This document shows, one piece after another, positions 1 through 10,356 of a stretch of DNA of 64,000 nt. This DNA comes from Diplonema japonicum. Its lineage: Eukaryota > Euglenozoa > Diplonemea > Diplonemida > Diplonemidae. The DNA is taken from contig OZ025661.1 in NCBI GenBank assembly GCA_964019335.1, positions 400,001 through 464,000 of the forward strand, given 5' to 3'. Within the stretch, counting starts at the first letter, position 1. Each line of letters opens with the position of its first letter. The notes under the pieces are model-generated. The model was given only the letters and a program-made list of their open reading frames with translations. It did no database searches and was not told the origin of the DNA. The translations under genes were made by a program, and so were the position numbers.

Positions 1-587
1 AAAAAAAGAAGAAGAAAAAGAAGATCGATAATTAATAAAATTCAATAGTTTCATTTTTTTTGGGGGGGGGAGGTGGAGTGAGATAGAAAGAAAAAAAAGG
101 ACGAAGCGGAAACCTATTTTCCACTATAAAAAAACTTTTTGAAGGGAGCAAAAAAAAAAAAAGGAGGGGAGAGAGGGAGAGGGAGAAAGGGCTTATTTTG
201 TATAAAAAAGATTTTTTTAAATAGAACTAAATGGATGGGGGTAGCTTTTTCTTTTTCTTTTTTTTTTCTTTTTTTCGTTGTCTTCATTTACATCCTCCTA
301 ATTAAAGAAAGTCAATAGGAGGTGGAGAGGGGGGTGGGGGCAATGATCCCTCTCCCTCTTTTTTTTTTTCTTTCCTTTTTTTTTCTTTTGCTTATTCCCT
401 ACTCCATTGTTGCCACTTCATCGGGTGGGGGGGGGGGGAAATAATTTTTATTTATTGTTGGTTGGCTCTCGATTTCCTTTCCTTTTGAAGGGGTTTCCAC
501 TATTATTATTGAAGACCCGAAAGAAGAAAGAAAAAAAAAATAATAGAAGGGGAGCAATCGGCAAATCAGTAATGATTTTTGGCTATT

Positions 588-624
<37 letters not shown>

Positions 625-1400
625 CATTTCTTTTATTTTCTCTCTTTTTTTTGTCCTTCCCTCCCTTTTTTTTTTATTCCCACTCTGTTACTTTCCATGC
701 ATTTGGCGAAAGAACTCTCGACCACTATGCTTTGACAACAAACAGAAAACAGGAAAAACAAAAAAGGGGGGGGAGTGTGGTGAAAGGAGAAAGAGAGTTA
801 AAAAAAAAAGGGAGGGGAAAAATTCCAGTTTAAAAAAAAAAAAAAACCGTTCGATGACCTTCTTGTTACACGACGCATAATGGGGGAGTAGCAAAAAAAA
901 AAAAGATTTTTTTTTCTTTTTTACCTAGTAAAAGAGAGTATTTTTTTTTTTTTGCTAACCCTGCATGCTGTGCCTGCGCCATATGTTTAGTTTTTCGTCT
1001 TCTCTCTGGTTCTTACCAATAGAAAACGAATTTTTTTTTAAACTGGAAGAAAAAGAAAAAAAGGGGGGGAGTACCAATCCCTTATTCTAAAGTTCGAAAA
1101 ATGTTGAGGGAATGTGGTAATAGCCTGTAACACAATTAGAGGCTTCAAAAGGTGCACCCTGACCGATTCAGATGGCAGCCCTGTGAGACTCCCCTCATCA
1201 AAAAAAAGTGCTAAGCTAATCCCGTCGAAATGTTAAAAAACAAGTTATTCTGAGCCTTTTGAATATGGAAGGGGGGGGGGGGCAATATAAAAAAAAGAAA
1301 AAGGTTTTTTTTCCCCCCTGAATAGTTCCCCCCCAAAAAAAAGTTCAAACTGTTTATCTTACACGAAACACTAATGCCCATTCTACATTGTTCTGGTGTC

Positions 1401-1433
<33 letters not shown>

Positions 1434-1808
1434 TTTAAATTGGGTGAGGTGGCCATGATAAACAATAAACTCCCTGTTGGTGCCCATTCATGAAAGTACG
1501 TCTCCACGAAAAAAAAAAAGAGAAAAAAAAAATGCCGGGATCGTACGCAGAGTGGCACAGCAATATATGGGCATTCGCAGATAGGGGGGGTATGGGTGGG
1601 GCAGGACGGGGAAAATACCTTCTACTGTTTCTTTTGTAAATTTTCTGTGCCCTGACCCAAAGTTAATAATAATTAGCTCTGTTCAACGAAAAAAAAGCGG
1701 CCAAACGGTGCCAGACCTGGTTTGGCTTGGTGGAGCCATTCCAGGACAGGCCCTAGGAACCCGAAGCACTCGACAGGACCTCCACACTTTCGTTGTACAT
1801 TGAGATAA

Positions 1809-1862
<54 letters not shown>

Positions 1863-2532
1863 GTGCCTTGAGGCAGGTAGCGCCCAAAGGTCAACAATAA
1901 CAAAAAAAAAAAAAAGAACTATTCGTGGAAAGAGGGGGGGAAAGAAAAAAAAATTGTGATGGGAAGAAAAAGAAAATAGTTTTTTTTTTAAAAAAAAGAG
2001 AGAGAAAAGGGGGGGAATAAAAAAGACCAGATAAAAGTAACCTAAACTAAAGAATGGAAAATATAGAAAGAAGTTGTTTTTTTTTTCTCCTTTTTTTTTT
2101 GGTTGCGGGAAAGTATTACGAGAGGATAAAAAAAAAAAAAAAAAAAAAAAACGTGTTGGAAACCTGGTGGGTCAAACAGGCCCACAAGTAAACAACAAAA
2201 CAAAGAGGGAGGAAAGGAGGAAGTTTTTTTTTTTTTTATTAATTAGCTTTGGATGTATCAGGGGAGGGGGGGTGGGAAAAGTTGCTTTCAACAAAGTGTT
2301 GTATTTTTCTTCTTCTTTTTTTCTTTCTTGCTTGTTCATTTTGGGGATCAATAGGGGGGGGGACAAAAAGTGGGTTTTTTAATTTTGCTGCTGGAGATTT
2401 CGCACAAGAGGGAAGGGAAACAAAAATGGGAGGGGGGGGGGGGGGGGGACGACGATTTGAGTAAAGGTTGAAACCAAAAGTTCGTTAGTTGACTGAAATG
2501 AACAAATGGGAGTTGGGGTAAGGATGCAGGAA

Positions 2533-2571
<39 letters not shown>

Positions 2572-2614
2572 ATGGGTTTCAGAGTAAACCACGGTTCGGG
2601 GGGAAAGGGAGAGA

Positions 2615-2652
<38 letters not shown>

Positions 2653-2655
<3 letters not shown>

Positions 2656-2690
2656 CATTTAAGGGTACCTGCGGTGTGTGGCAGGACGCC
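2653..2690 (+). repeat. Solo copy of the 55.1-kb element's terminal inverted repeat
   Basis: These 38 bases, from AGACATTTAAGGGTACCTGC to CAGGACGCC, match the outer part of the terminal inverted repeat of the element at 55144-55710, with differences only in a short central stretch. As in the full element, a long A run precedes it directly. The match stops after GGACGCC, and no partner end is visible nearby, so this looks like an end fragment. Confidence 0.75.
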
Positions 2691-2993
2691 ATAAATAAAA
2701 TAAAAAGGTGGGGGGGAATAGGGGAGAGCTTAACATGTAAGGTATTTTTTTTTCTTCTTTCTAATTAGGCTTTCTTCTCTCTTTCTCTTCTGTTTCTTCT
2801 TGTTATATTCGTCCCTTTCAATTATTTGTTCTACAAAAGAATCTTTTTTTTTTATTATACATCTGGGGAATAAGGACGGGGGAGCTGAACAATACAAAAT
2901 TTGCGAAAAGTGTTTTCACGAGTATTTTTTGTTCTGCCCCTTCGTTGGTTTTTTTCTTCTTCTTCTTCTTCTTTTTTTTCTTTTTTTTTTTCT

Positions 2994-3625
2994 GGATAAT
3001 ATCAAATTTTCTCACTTCACTTCTCAATAAAAAGGGCGGGGGGAGCTTAAAAATGTGACCTGTATAAAATGCAGTCCTGCATCTTTTTTTCTCTTTTTTT
3101 TTTCCTTCTTTTTATTTATTAATTCTAGACAAGGCAGTAAAAAAGAAAAAAACAAAAAAAAAAAAAAACATAGAGCTAATATATCTTTTTTTTTTTTTTT
3201 TCTTATTGTATTTTTTTGCTTTTGTTTTTTTGTTTTATTTATACCTACCTTCGTCGATTTATATAGATAGGACTATAAAAACTAAATAATGGGAGAGGTT
3301 TTCTTCTTTTTTTTTCTTTTTTTTTTTTCAACAGGATTGAGGATATCAAATTCCCTTCACTTCTCAATAAAAAGGGCGGGGGAGGCAGTAAAGATTTTAA
3401 AAAGTGTGACCTATAGGCCTACATCTTTTTTGCGCCTATTTTTTTTTTGATCAAGAAACAGTTTTTTTTTCTCTTTTTTATGAAGCAAGGCAGTAAAAAA
3501 AAAAAAAAAAAAATAGAATTTGTATGTATTTTTAATTTAATTTTGTAAAGTTACATGAGGAAATTCCTAAAGAGCCATTTTTTTTTTTAGACCTACCGTT
3601 GCCTCATCGATATAGAAAAATAAAA
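2994..3625 (+). repeat. Diverged tandem duplication, units of about 280-350 bp
   Basis: Two blocks, about 2994-3272 and 3345-3625, share an ordered series of words. Each has ATATCAAATT, then CACTTCTCAATAAAAAGGGC, then a GTGACCT word, then CTACATCTTTTTT or CTGCATCTTTTTT, then CAAGGCAGTAAAAAA with a long A run. Each ends with ACCTACC followed by TCGATxTATAxA. The homopolymer lengths between the words differ. No coding sequence is evident. Confidence 0.7.
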
Positions 3626-3778
3626 AAAACGGGGGGGTTTTTTCTTTCCCTTCCCCCTTTTTTATTTTTTTTTATTTTCTTCAATTTTATAAGCAATAGA
3701 TAGTTAATTTATGTGTGGTCAATTATACGGGTTTGTCATAATGAATTTATTGTTAAGCCTGCCCTTGTTAAAACAAGG

Positions 3779-3814
<36 letters not shown>

Positions 3815-4440
3815 GGGAGGTGAAATATATACCTCGGGACGTTGTTTTCTAGTTGTGTCCCTTAGCTACATGTTCCATGTTAAATTCCTGAAACAGCGAT
3901 TTCTTTTTCTTTTTTCTTTCTTTTTTTTTTTTTTTTTCCTTGGCAAATACCGTATAACTGACCAATTTATATGTTTCGATGCGCGTGAAGAACTCGGCAA
4001 TACCTATTCGCGAGAGAGATTTCTAGGATCTCCCCCACTTTTGTGTATCACTACTATCACACGCAAAAAAGCGCCACAAAAAAGGGGAGGGGGGGGGGAA
4101 TGAAAAAAAGATAGTTATAGTAATTTAGTTGTGATCCAAGGACCTCGTGGCCAGCGTTCCCCTTTTGTTTAGACAAGTCAAAACGACTCGTTCTTGCAAG
4201 AAAAAAAAGAAGAAGAAAAAGGGGGTCAACAGGCCACCATAACCTTCATAAATTTCTTCGGCTGAGCACCTACATGGGGGGAGGGGGGGGGTTGGGAAAC
4301 ACTAAATCGTGCTTAGGAACTTTGTTTACATGTACACAGAGCACTGAAGGCACTTTTTTTTTTTTTAAAAAAAAAGGGGGATAAGAAAGGGGAAAGAACT
4401 TGTTTTTCATTTTTCTACTTTTGTCCATGTCCCTCCCCAC

Positions 4441-4472
<32 letters not shown>

Positions 4473-5125
4473 CCCCGCGTGTATTCTAAGCTCTCGGAGA
4501 AGGAAGGTAAAGAGGAGCGGTTTAAAAAAAAAAAAAAAAAAGAGATGAGATAAAGGAGGTTCCTGTTTTGGAACGTCCCCCTTGTCTCTACTTATCTACC
4601 CTTTCTCCCTTCTGGGGCCTCGGCCTTTCTTTCTTTTTTGGCTGTGTCGCCTTTCTCAAGCCTGCGTTATTTTTTTTTCTTTCCATGATTATATTATATA
4701 TATAAATCTTTTTGCGGGGGAGTAAATTGTTTTTTTTTTTCTCTCTTTTTCTTTTACACCCATTGGAACACAGAACGTATGAAAGTCTGTGTAAGAAAAG
4801 AGGGAACTGGCCGTTGTTTTGTACGCGCTGGGTAGAAAGAAACCTGTAGAGGTTTATAAAAAAAGAACCCGTAACACTACCATCGTTCGCCCTTTTTTTT
4901 GAACTTAAAGTGCTTATCAAAATCTTCAGATGAATAAAATAAGATTTGCAAAAGCTACTCTGTTTTCGATTAACTATCACGACCTTGAATATTCTTTCCA
5001 TCCGTTTCCCCCCCCGTTTACCCGAATATCTTAGCAGGCACCAGTAGTTCTGGAACACGTCCTTTGGGCAGCCCGAGATGATAAGCAAAATTCGTATAAA
5101 ATAAATAAAGATAAAAAGTCTGGCT

Positions 5126-6161
5126 ATATATGAGCTCGTCCGGAAAAGAATGTCAACAAATGACCCTCCTTTGCGGCAGAAAACCCCCGTTAAATTTCTA
5201 AGTCAAAAAGTAGTCCGACACCACTTTGTGTGCAGAATTGCAGTCTAAGCTTGAACACCATATAGGTCAAAATGCTCGCCGTTTGTTTTATTTTTAAAAC
5301 GCACGTGCAAAAACATGTTTTTTTAGAATGGTTTTTGGCAAACGAAGTTACAAATAAGACCAGACTCCATTTTTTATTTTCGTTTTTCCGTGAAAAGCGA
5401 CAGGAGGAATGGACGCAGATTGAAAATCTGTGAAACCTTTGGGGTCATTTTGGGTGGGCTGGACTCTAAATCACTATTAAAATGGGGTGGGGAGAACTTA
5501 CCCTTAAAGTGCCATTTTGGCCTATTTAAGGCTAAAATCCCTTTAAAACCCCTTAAAAAAGCAGAAATTTCACTTTCAAAGTATTATGAGTGCAAAAGAA
5601 AAGGAAAAGCCTCATCAGATGGGTAGAGAATGAAAGTTTGACCCCAAAGATACCAATGTCGAAGCTCTGCATGAGCAGGCAGGTGTTAAGAATTGGTTTT
5701 TCTGAAAAAGGCCAAAATCCCTTAGGACAACCCCTTGAAAAAGCCAAAAAATAGGGTGTAAAAAACCGGATTTTCGGGGGCTATGCGGTGCCATATATTT
5801 TTCGCTAAGTACTTTTAACAGTAACCCGACCCTGGGTTGTACCCAGGGGTCACAAGTGCGCTTGAACACCAATTTTATGCACCCTAGATGCTGCATTTTA
5901 AGCAACAAAATTGCATTTTAAACATTTTCCGCCGTTTTTTTTGACCTCTATTTTTCGCTTCCCGGGGGCAGCTGGTTGCGAAGCCTGCCACCCTCATGGC
6001 AAAACAAGCATCGCAATTGAAAGAACGGCGTCATGTACACCATGTATGTCATCTTCCTATGGTTGCATGCTGCCCTTTTTTTTGCTCAAATAATCAAAAC
6101 AAGAAATTTTCGGAGGTGCCCAAAAAAGTGTGGACATTTTCGTCCGGACGAGCTCATATAT
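5126..6161. mobile_element. Inverted-repeat element, possibly a Tc1/mariner-like remnant
   Basis: The left end (5126-5158) reads TATATGAGCTCGTCCGGA followed by an AATGTCAACA-like word. The reverse complement of the right end (6129-6161) reads the same start followed by AATGTCCACA, so the ends form imperfect inverted repeats of about 33 bp spanning about 1.04 kb. Inside, a block of about 40 bp is repeated directly (near 5531 and 5709; both read GGCYAAAATCCCTT and continue with ACCCCTT). The only frame of size (about 97 codons, minus, 5615-5908) shows no transposase motif. The TA at the outer edges fits Tc1/mariner insertion, but this is inference. Another end-like copy lies near 51383. Confidence 0.6.
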
Positions 6162-7289
6162 ACATTTCTTTTTTTTTCTTGCCGACTGAGGTGAGATTAT
6201 TTTCTTAATAGGCTGTTTGAAACCAAACAAAATTTTCGATTTTTGTTTTCTTTCTCTCCCTCTCCTTTATAAAAATAAAAAAAAGCACCCTTTTTTTTTT
6301 TGGTTGGTTTGCTATTTATTTAAGCAAACCTCATTGGAGTTGTTGCTCCCCCTTGAGTTGAAAAAAAAAGGGGGGAGGGGAGAGAGAGAAAGAGGGGCAA
6401 CAACACAATAGATGAACCGAATGTAATTTTGTAATTTGATTTCTTTTGAGATCGATTCCTTTTTTTTTCTTCTTTTTTTTGTTGGGGGGGTTTTTTTTTC
6501 CTTTTTTTTTTTTCCATTTTGAGTTTTTGTTCCAAGTTCGGAAGGGGTGGGGGTATCCCCTCCTTCCGCCTCCCTGTCCTATCTAAAGGCGACCTGAGTA
6601 AAAAAGAAAAAAAAAAAATAAAAAAAAAACTTTAAAAAATGAGTGAAACCATCATTGCCTATACAATTAGTATCCTCCTCTTTGACGAAAAATCTTAAGC
6701 GCCAAGAGGGTTCTTGTTCTTACCTATTGTAATGGATAAAAGCATTGCATTTTAACGTTTGGTTGTACACAGTATACATCCTGGGATAAATATTGCGCTC
6801 CGCTTTTTTTTTCCCCCCCCTCTACTGCGAGACATGAAGTAGGAAGTTTCACTCAGTAAAATAAAGAGGTCACCAGGGAGTTCATGGCCACTGTATAAGT
6901 TGCAAAATTAAAGAGAGAGAAAACAAAAAAAAAGAGGAAAAACAAAAAAAAAAAAATGAGAAACCGCTATAAAGGGGGAGTGTTAGCAAAGACCCACTAG
7001 TAGGGGTGTGCCCACCTGATGCTGCCCTTCAGGATGACGAAGCCCAAAGAAATATATAGAAATGCGAAATACTGTAAACTCTCTTACTCCCAGGGGAAAA
7101 AGCAAGTAAAGCAACCCCTCCCCCCCCCCTTTTTTTTAATCACGGTTTTTCTTGCGTGTTGTTGTCGCCCTGCATCTTCCTTCAAAAAGAAATCAAGAGG
7201 TATACAGTAGTTCTCTAAAAATAAAAAATTCACTATGATAGGAACGAAGTGGTTAGCAACGGCCCGCTCTAAAAAATAAAAAAAATCGT

Positions 7290-7336
7290 GGGGGTCACTT
7301 TTTTTTTTTTTTTTAACTCGTTAAAAAAAGTGTCCC
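7290..7336. repeat. Inverted repeat (hairpin-forming)
   Basis: GGGGGTCACTTTT leads into a T run and TTAA, then the loop CTCG, then TTAAAAAAAGTGTCCCC. The arms pair through GTCAC/GTG and the A/T runs, with one mismatch near the outer end. It is non-coding and its role is unknown. It could be the junction of two repeat ends. Confidence 0.5.
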
Positions 7337-7656
7337 CACAAAGTGAAATCTGTCTGTCTGATTTTTCATAAATACATCTCTTTATTTACTGGCAAGCTGC
7401 TTTCCAATGAAAAGCTTACACAATTGTTACATTTTTGATTGTGCCAAGTCAATCTTGAACCCGAGGCCAACTTTTGGAGAGTGAAATCGTCCGAGTCCTC
7501 AAATCCCTTCAATTCTGCTCCGCAAAACTCGGCTCCGAAAGATGGCAGCAAAGCAAGACGGCTTCAAGGGCCTCTTGCTCGTAAGCGCTTGCGCTGGATC
7601 GCTTTCCAACGGACTTATATTTTAATCCAAAATTTCAAGAGAAAGCAGCTTGGAAG

Positions 7657-7691
<35 letters not shown>

Positions 7692-8833
7692 CAAACAAAA
7701 GAGATACTGTTTTTTTTTTTTTTTTTTTTCTTTTTTTTTTTCTCTCTTTTTCCCCCCCCTCTTTTCCATTCCCCTCATGGATTAAGTATCTCGACCTCCA
7801 AGAAGAAGAAAAAAAAGGGGGGTTGGAAGTCAAAATTTGTCCCTTACCCAATATTGAGGATTATATAAAACGAAAACCTCGATTTTTTTTTTTTTTTGCT
7901 TCACCCCTCTCTCTTTAAAAAAAAAAAAAAAAAAAAAAAGAGAGTGGGAAAAGAAAAAAAGACGGGAAGGGAAAGCGGTGGCTATTCAGAGAATGGGGGG
8001 GGGGGAAAGGGGGGGTGGCGAACAAACTTTTGTCTTTCCCTTTGAAATCCCCTCCATAGGGGGCACATGGGGAGGAAACATATTTGTACACAGTTCCCCT
8101 TAGTTTTTTTTTTTTCTTCTTTTTTTTTTTGTTTTTTTTTTTTTTCAAGAAGAGAACGGACGATACCATAAAAAGAAGGTGGCTGTTTGCCATCAGCACT
8201 TCACAATGGAAATTTTCAAGCTCTCGTAGCGAATAATGTGATTGGTAGTGGCCGCCCTTTTCTTCATTTTTTTTTTCGTTCTCTTTTTATGGCTTGTTTT
8301 CCGTACTTCTTCTTTTTTTTTTTTTCCCTCTTCCTTGGTCAAGAGAAAACAACTTGAAATATTTGCACTTCCAAGGCACCATTTTTTTAATGTCAGGCAT
8401 TTTCGAAAATAGCCACAAAAAAAAAAAAAACAAGTGACACAGCAAATGTTTCCCAAAAACAAAATGAAAAAAAAAAAAAAGAAAAAAAGAAAAAAAAAAA
8501 CTCCCTTCCCTTTAAAAAGCCATGAGAGAGAGAGAGAGACAGATAAAAAAAATAAAAAAAAAATAAAAAAAGAAAACACAGGAGAAACAGAGGAGAAAAA
8601 AAAAACAAAATGAAATGAGATGAAGGAGAAAAAAAAAAGAAGAAAAAAAAAAAGAAAAGATCTGAGGCGTCCCTTCTTGAAGGCAGCAGGTCTGCTAACC
8701 TGAAATGGAGGAGAAAAAATGGGGGGGATGAAATAAATAGAGGAGGAGAAGAAGAAACACACAAGATTTCTTTTTTTTTTTTAATACAAAGACAGTAAAA
8801 AGAAGGGAGGGGGGAGAAGAAGAAAAAACATGG

Positions 8834-8866
8834 ACCTGCTGAATCAAATCAGCAGGTTTTTTTTTT
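8834..8866 (+). terminator. Stem-loop followed by a T run
   Basis: A perfect 9-bp stem (ACCTGCTGA pairing with TCAGCAGGT), with the 6-base loop ATCAAA, is followed at once by about nine Ts and then an AT-dinucleotide tract. This has the shape of an intrinsic terminator or the 3' end of a small Pol III transcript. It lies about 0.5 kb 3' of the cyclin gene, which is on the opposite strand. No RNA gene was recognised upstream of it on the plus strand. Confidence 0.45.
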
Positions 8867-9374
8867 ATATATATATAATATGGTCCTCGTTTACTTTCCT
8901 CTCTCCCTCCCTCCCCCCAAAAAAAAAGCGAAATGAAAAGCTTAAATGCATAAAAAGAAGAAAATCTGTACTTATGAGATTATAAACAAAAAGAGCCAAG
9001 AAAATAAACCCTACCTTTGAGGATGGCCTCTTTATGGGTGTTATAAAGATAAAATAAAAAAGAATAGGGCAAGTTCTTAGACAGTCGCGTTACAACAAGA
9101 GTTGTGTTCATCATAAAGAAAAAAAGGGGGGGGGGGAAGCGGGGAGAGAGAGTTTTTTGTTTATTTTTTTTTGTTTGATTGAATTATCGTGTGCTATTAT
9201 TTCTTTCTTTTTCTTTTTTTTTCTTTCTTTTTTTTTTTCTCCTTTTTCTTTTTCTTTTTTTTTTTAAAGAAAAGATAAAAGGAAAGGGGAGGAATATTTG
9301 GGGAAAACGCAGCAAAAAAAAAAAAAACCCACTTTTTTTTTTTTTAATATTTTTTTTTTCTTCAAAATCTTATT

Positions 9375-9851
9375 TCACTTCAGCAGTGAAAGCAACACAT
9401 CCTCGAACTCTTCCTTGCTCACATAGCACGACCAGCTAAGGTCAATCAGAAATGCACGCTCTATCCTGTGGAGCTCTTCAGAGCACACACCACCTAATCG
9501 AGTATAAGCAGACATAGCAGTGGGCTGATCAACCTGCCATTTGGCTGCAACAAGCAGCGATGCAAGCAGTACTCTGTGAACATTGTGGCGAGTAAGCTTG
9601 TTACCCGCTGTGAGCCACCTCTGGACGTACACAAAACTCACGGGCAACAAGGCAGGGCACCAAGATCTCCACCTTTTTACGTAGTCTGCAATACTCACCC
9701 CCGGAACTTCAGCAGCGTCATAGACTGAAACCACCAAGCTGGGGTCCTTCTCCCCCACCATCTCTTCAATATACTTCACGTAGCCGCACAGCTCACGGGG
9801 GTACCTTGCGGGCACGGGTGCCTTAACATTCTGAATTTGTGCGATACACAT
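9375..9851 (-). CDS. PHO80-type cyclin
   Basis: Predicted 158-residue single-domain cyclin. The core reads TRHNVHRVLLASLLVAAKW, then a Tyr-x-Arg-Leu-Gly-Gly-Val stretch, then ELHRIERAFLIDLSWSCYVS. This is the cyclin-box pattern of the Pho80 / CYC2 / cyclin U family, which activates Pho85-like cyclin-dependent kinases. The start was set at MCIAQIQN because the upstream in-frame codons are poly-Lys from an A run. That places ATG just downstream of an A-rich leader, as in neighbouring genes. The length is that of a minimal cyclin box with no extensions. It lies 3' of the WDR75-like gene with about 400 bp of low-complexity spacer. Family assignment is firm; the kinase partner and role (nutrient signalling or cell cycle) cannot be read from the sequence. 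Confidence 0.88.
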   Translation of the reverse strand: MCIAQIQNVKAPVPARYPRELCGYVKYIEEMVGEKDPSLVVSVYDAAEVPGVSIADYVKRWRSWCPALLPVSFVYVQRWLTAGNKLTRHNVHRVLLASLLVAAKWQVDQPTAMSAYTRLGGVCSEELHRIERAFLIDLSWSCYVSKEEFEDVLLSLLK

Positions 9852-10252
9852 TTTTTTTTTCTTTTTTTTTTTTTTTATATAACGTTGCTTGCTTTTTTTT
9901 TTTTTTTTTTTTTTCCCCGGGGGAGTGACTAACAAAAAAAACAAGATACCATTTAGGTGGAAGAAAAAAAATATGGGGGGGGAGTGATGATCAACTGATA
10001 TATACTACGAAAGAACTTGAAGGGACTTTCTTTTTTTTTTTTCCAAGGGGGAAAGGGGAGTTGTAAATAAAAAAAAAATAAAAAATCTTTGATGTGACAC
10101 TTTTTTTTTTCCTTTTTTTTTTTCCGAAAGCAGAGGGTGATAGTGAGAAAAAAAAAAAAGAAAGAGAAAAAAAAAGAAAAAAAACGGGTGAAAAAAAAAG
10201 AAAAAAAAGAAAAAAAAAATAACCCTCTTTTTTTTTTTTCCAATCCCTCCTC

Positions 10253-10314
10253 TTATTCATAAGTGAAGAGACTATCCAGCAATGGGTTCAACGAAACTGA
10301 AGGCGCTTGAAGCT

Positions 10315-10356
<42 letters not shown>

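Larger units (their letters stand above)
1..9374. other. Gene-poor low-complexity region
   Basis: No gene is supported here. The stretch is dominated by A, T and G homopolymers and by polypurine or polypyrimidine runs. Open frames exist on both strands, but they translate almost entirely to poly-Phe, poly-Lys or Gly tracts. Islands of normal complexity lie near 960-1260, 4120-4330, 4780-5110, 5120-6160, 6660-6900 and 7340-7650. Some of these are repeats listed separately, and the rest were not recognised. No tRNA, rRNA or spliced-leader RNA gene was found by eye. Confidence 0.7.

Noticed and set aside
1150-1205. Possible C/D box snoRNA on the minus strand (TGATGA followed by CTGA)
   Set aside because: The base before the C box is T rather than a purine, and no terminal stem or guide match could be shown.
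4134-4152. Similarity of TGTGATCCAAGGACCT to TGTGACCCAAGGACCT near 31343
   Set aside because: Only about 16 bases match and the flanks differ; may be chance.
4588-5088. Minus-strand frame of 166 codons
   Set aside because: Ends in Lys-rich low-complexity sequence, no recognised motif, and lies just outside an inverted-repeat element. Too weak to call a gene.
7439-7918. Plus-strand frame of 159 codons starting MCQVNLEPEANFW
   Set aside because: The first 60 codons have normal composition, but the rest is Lys/Phe runs; both strands are open there and no family is visible.
8193-8762. Minus-strand frames of 123-189 codons
   Set aside because: Almost entirely Phe/Ser/Leu from A/G-rich DNA on the plus strand; no domain.
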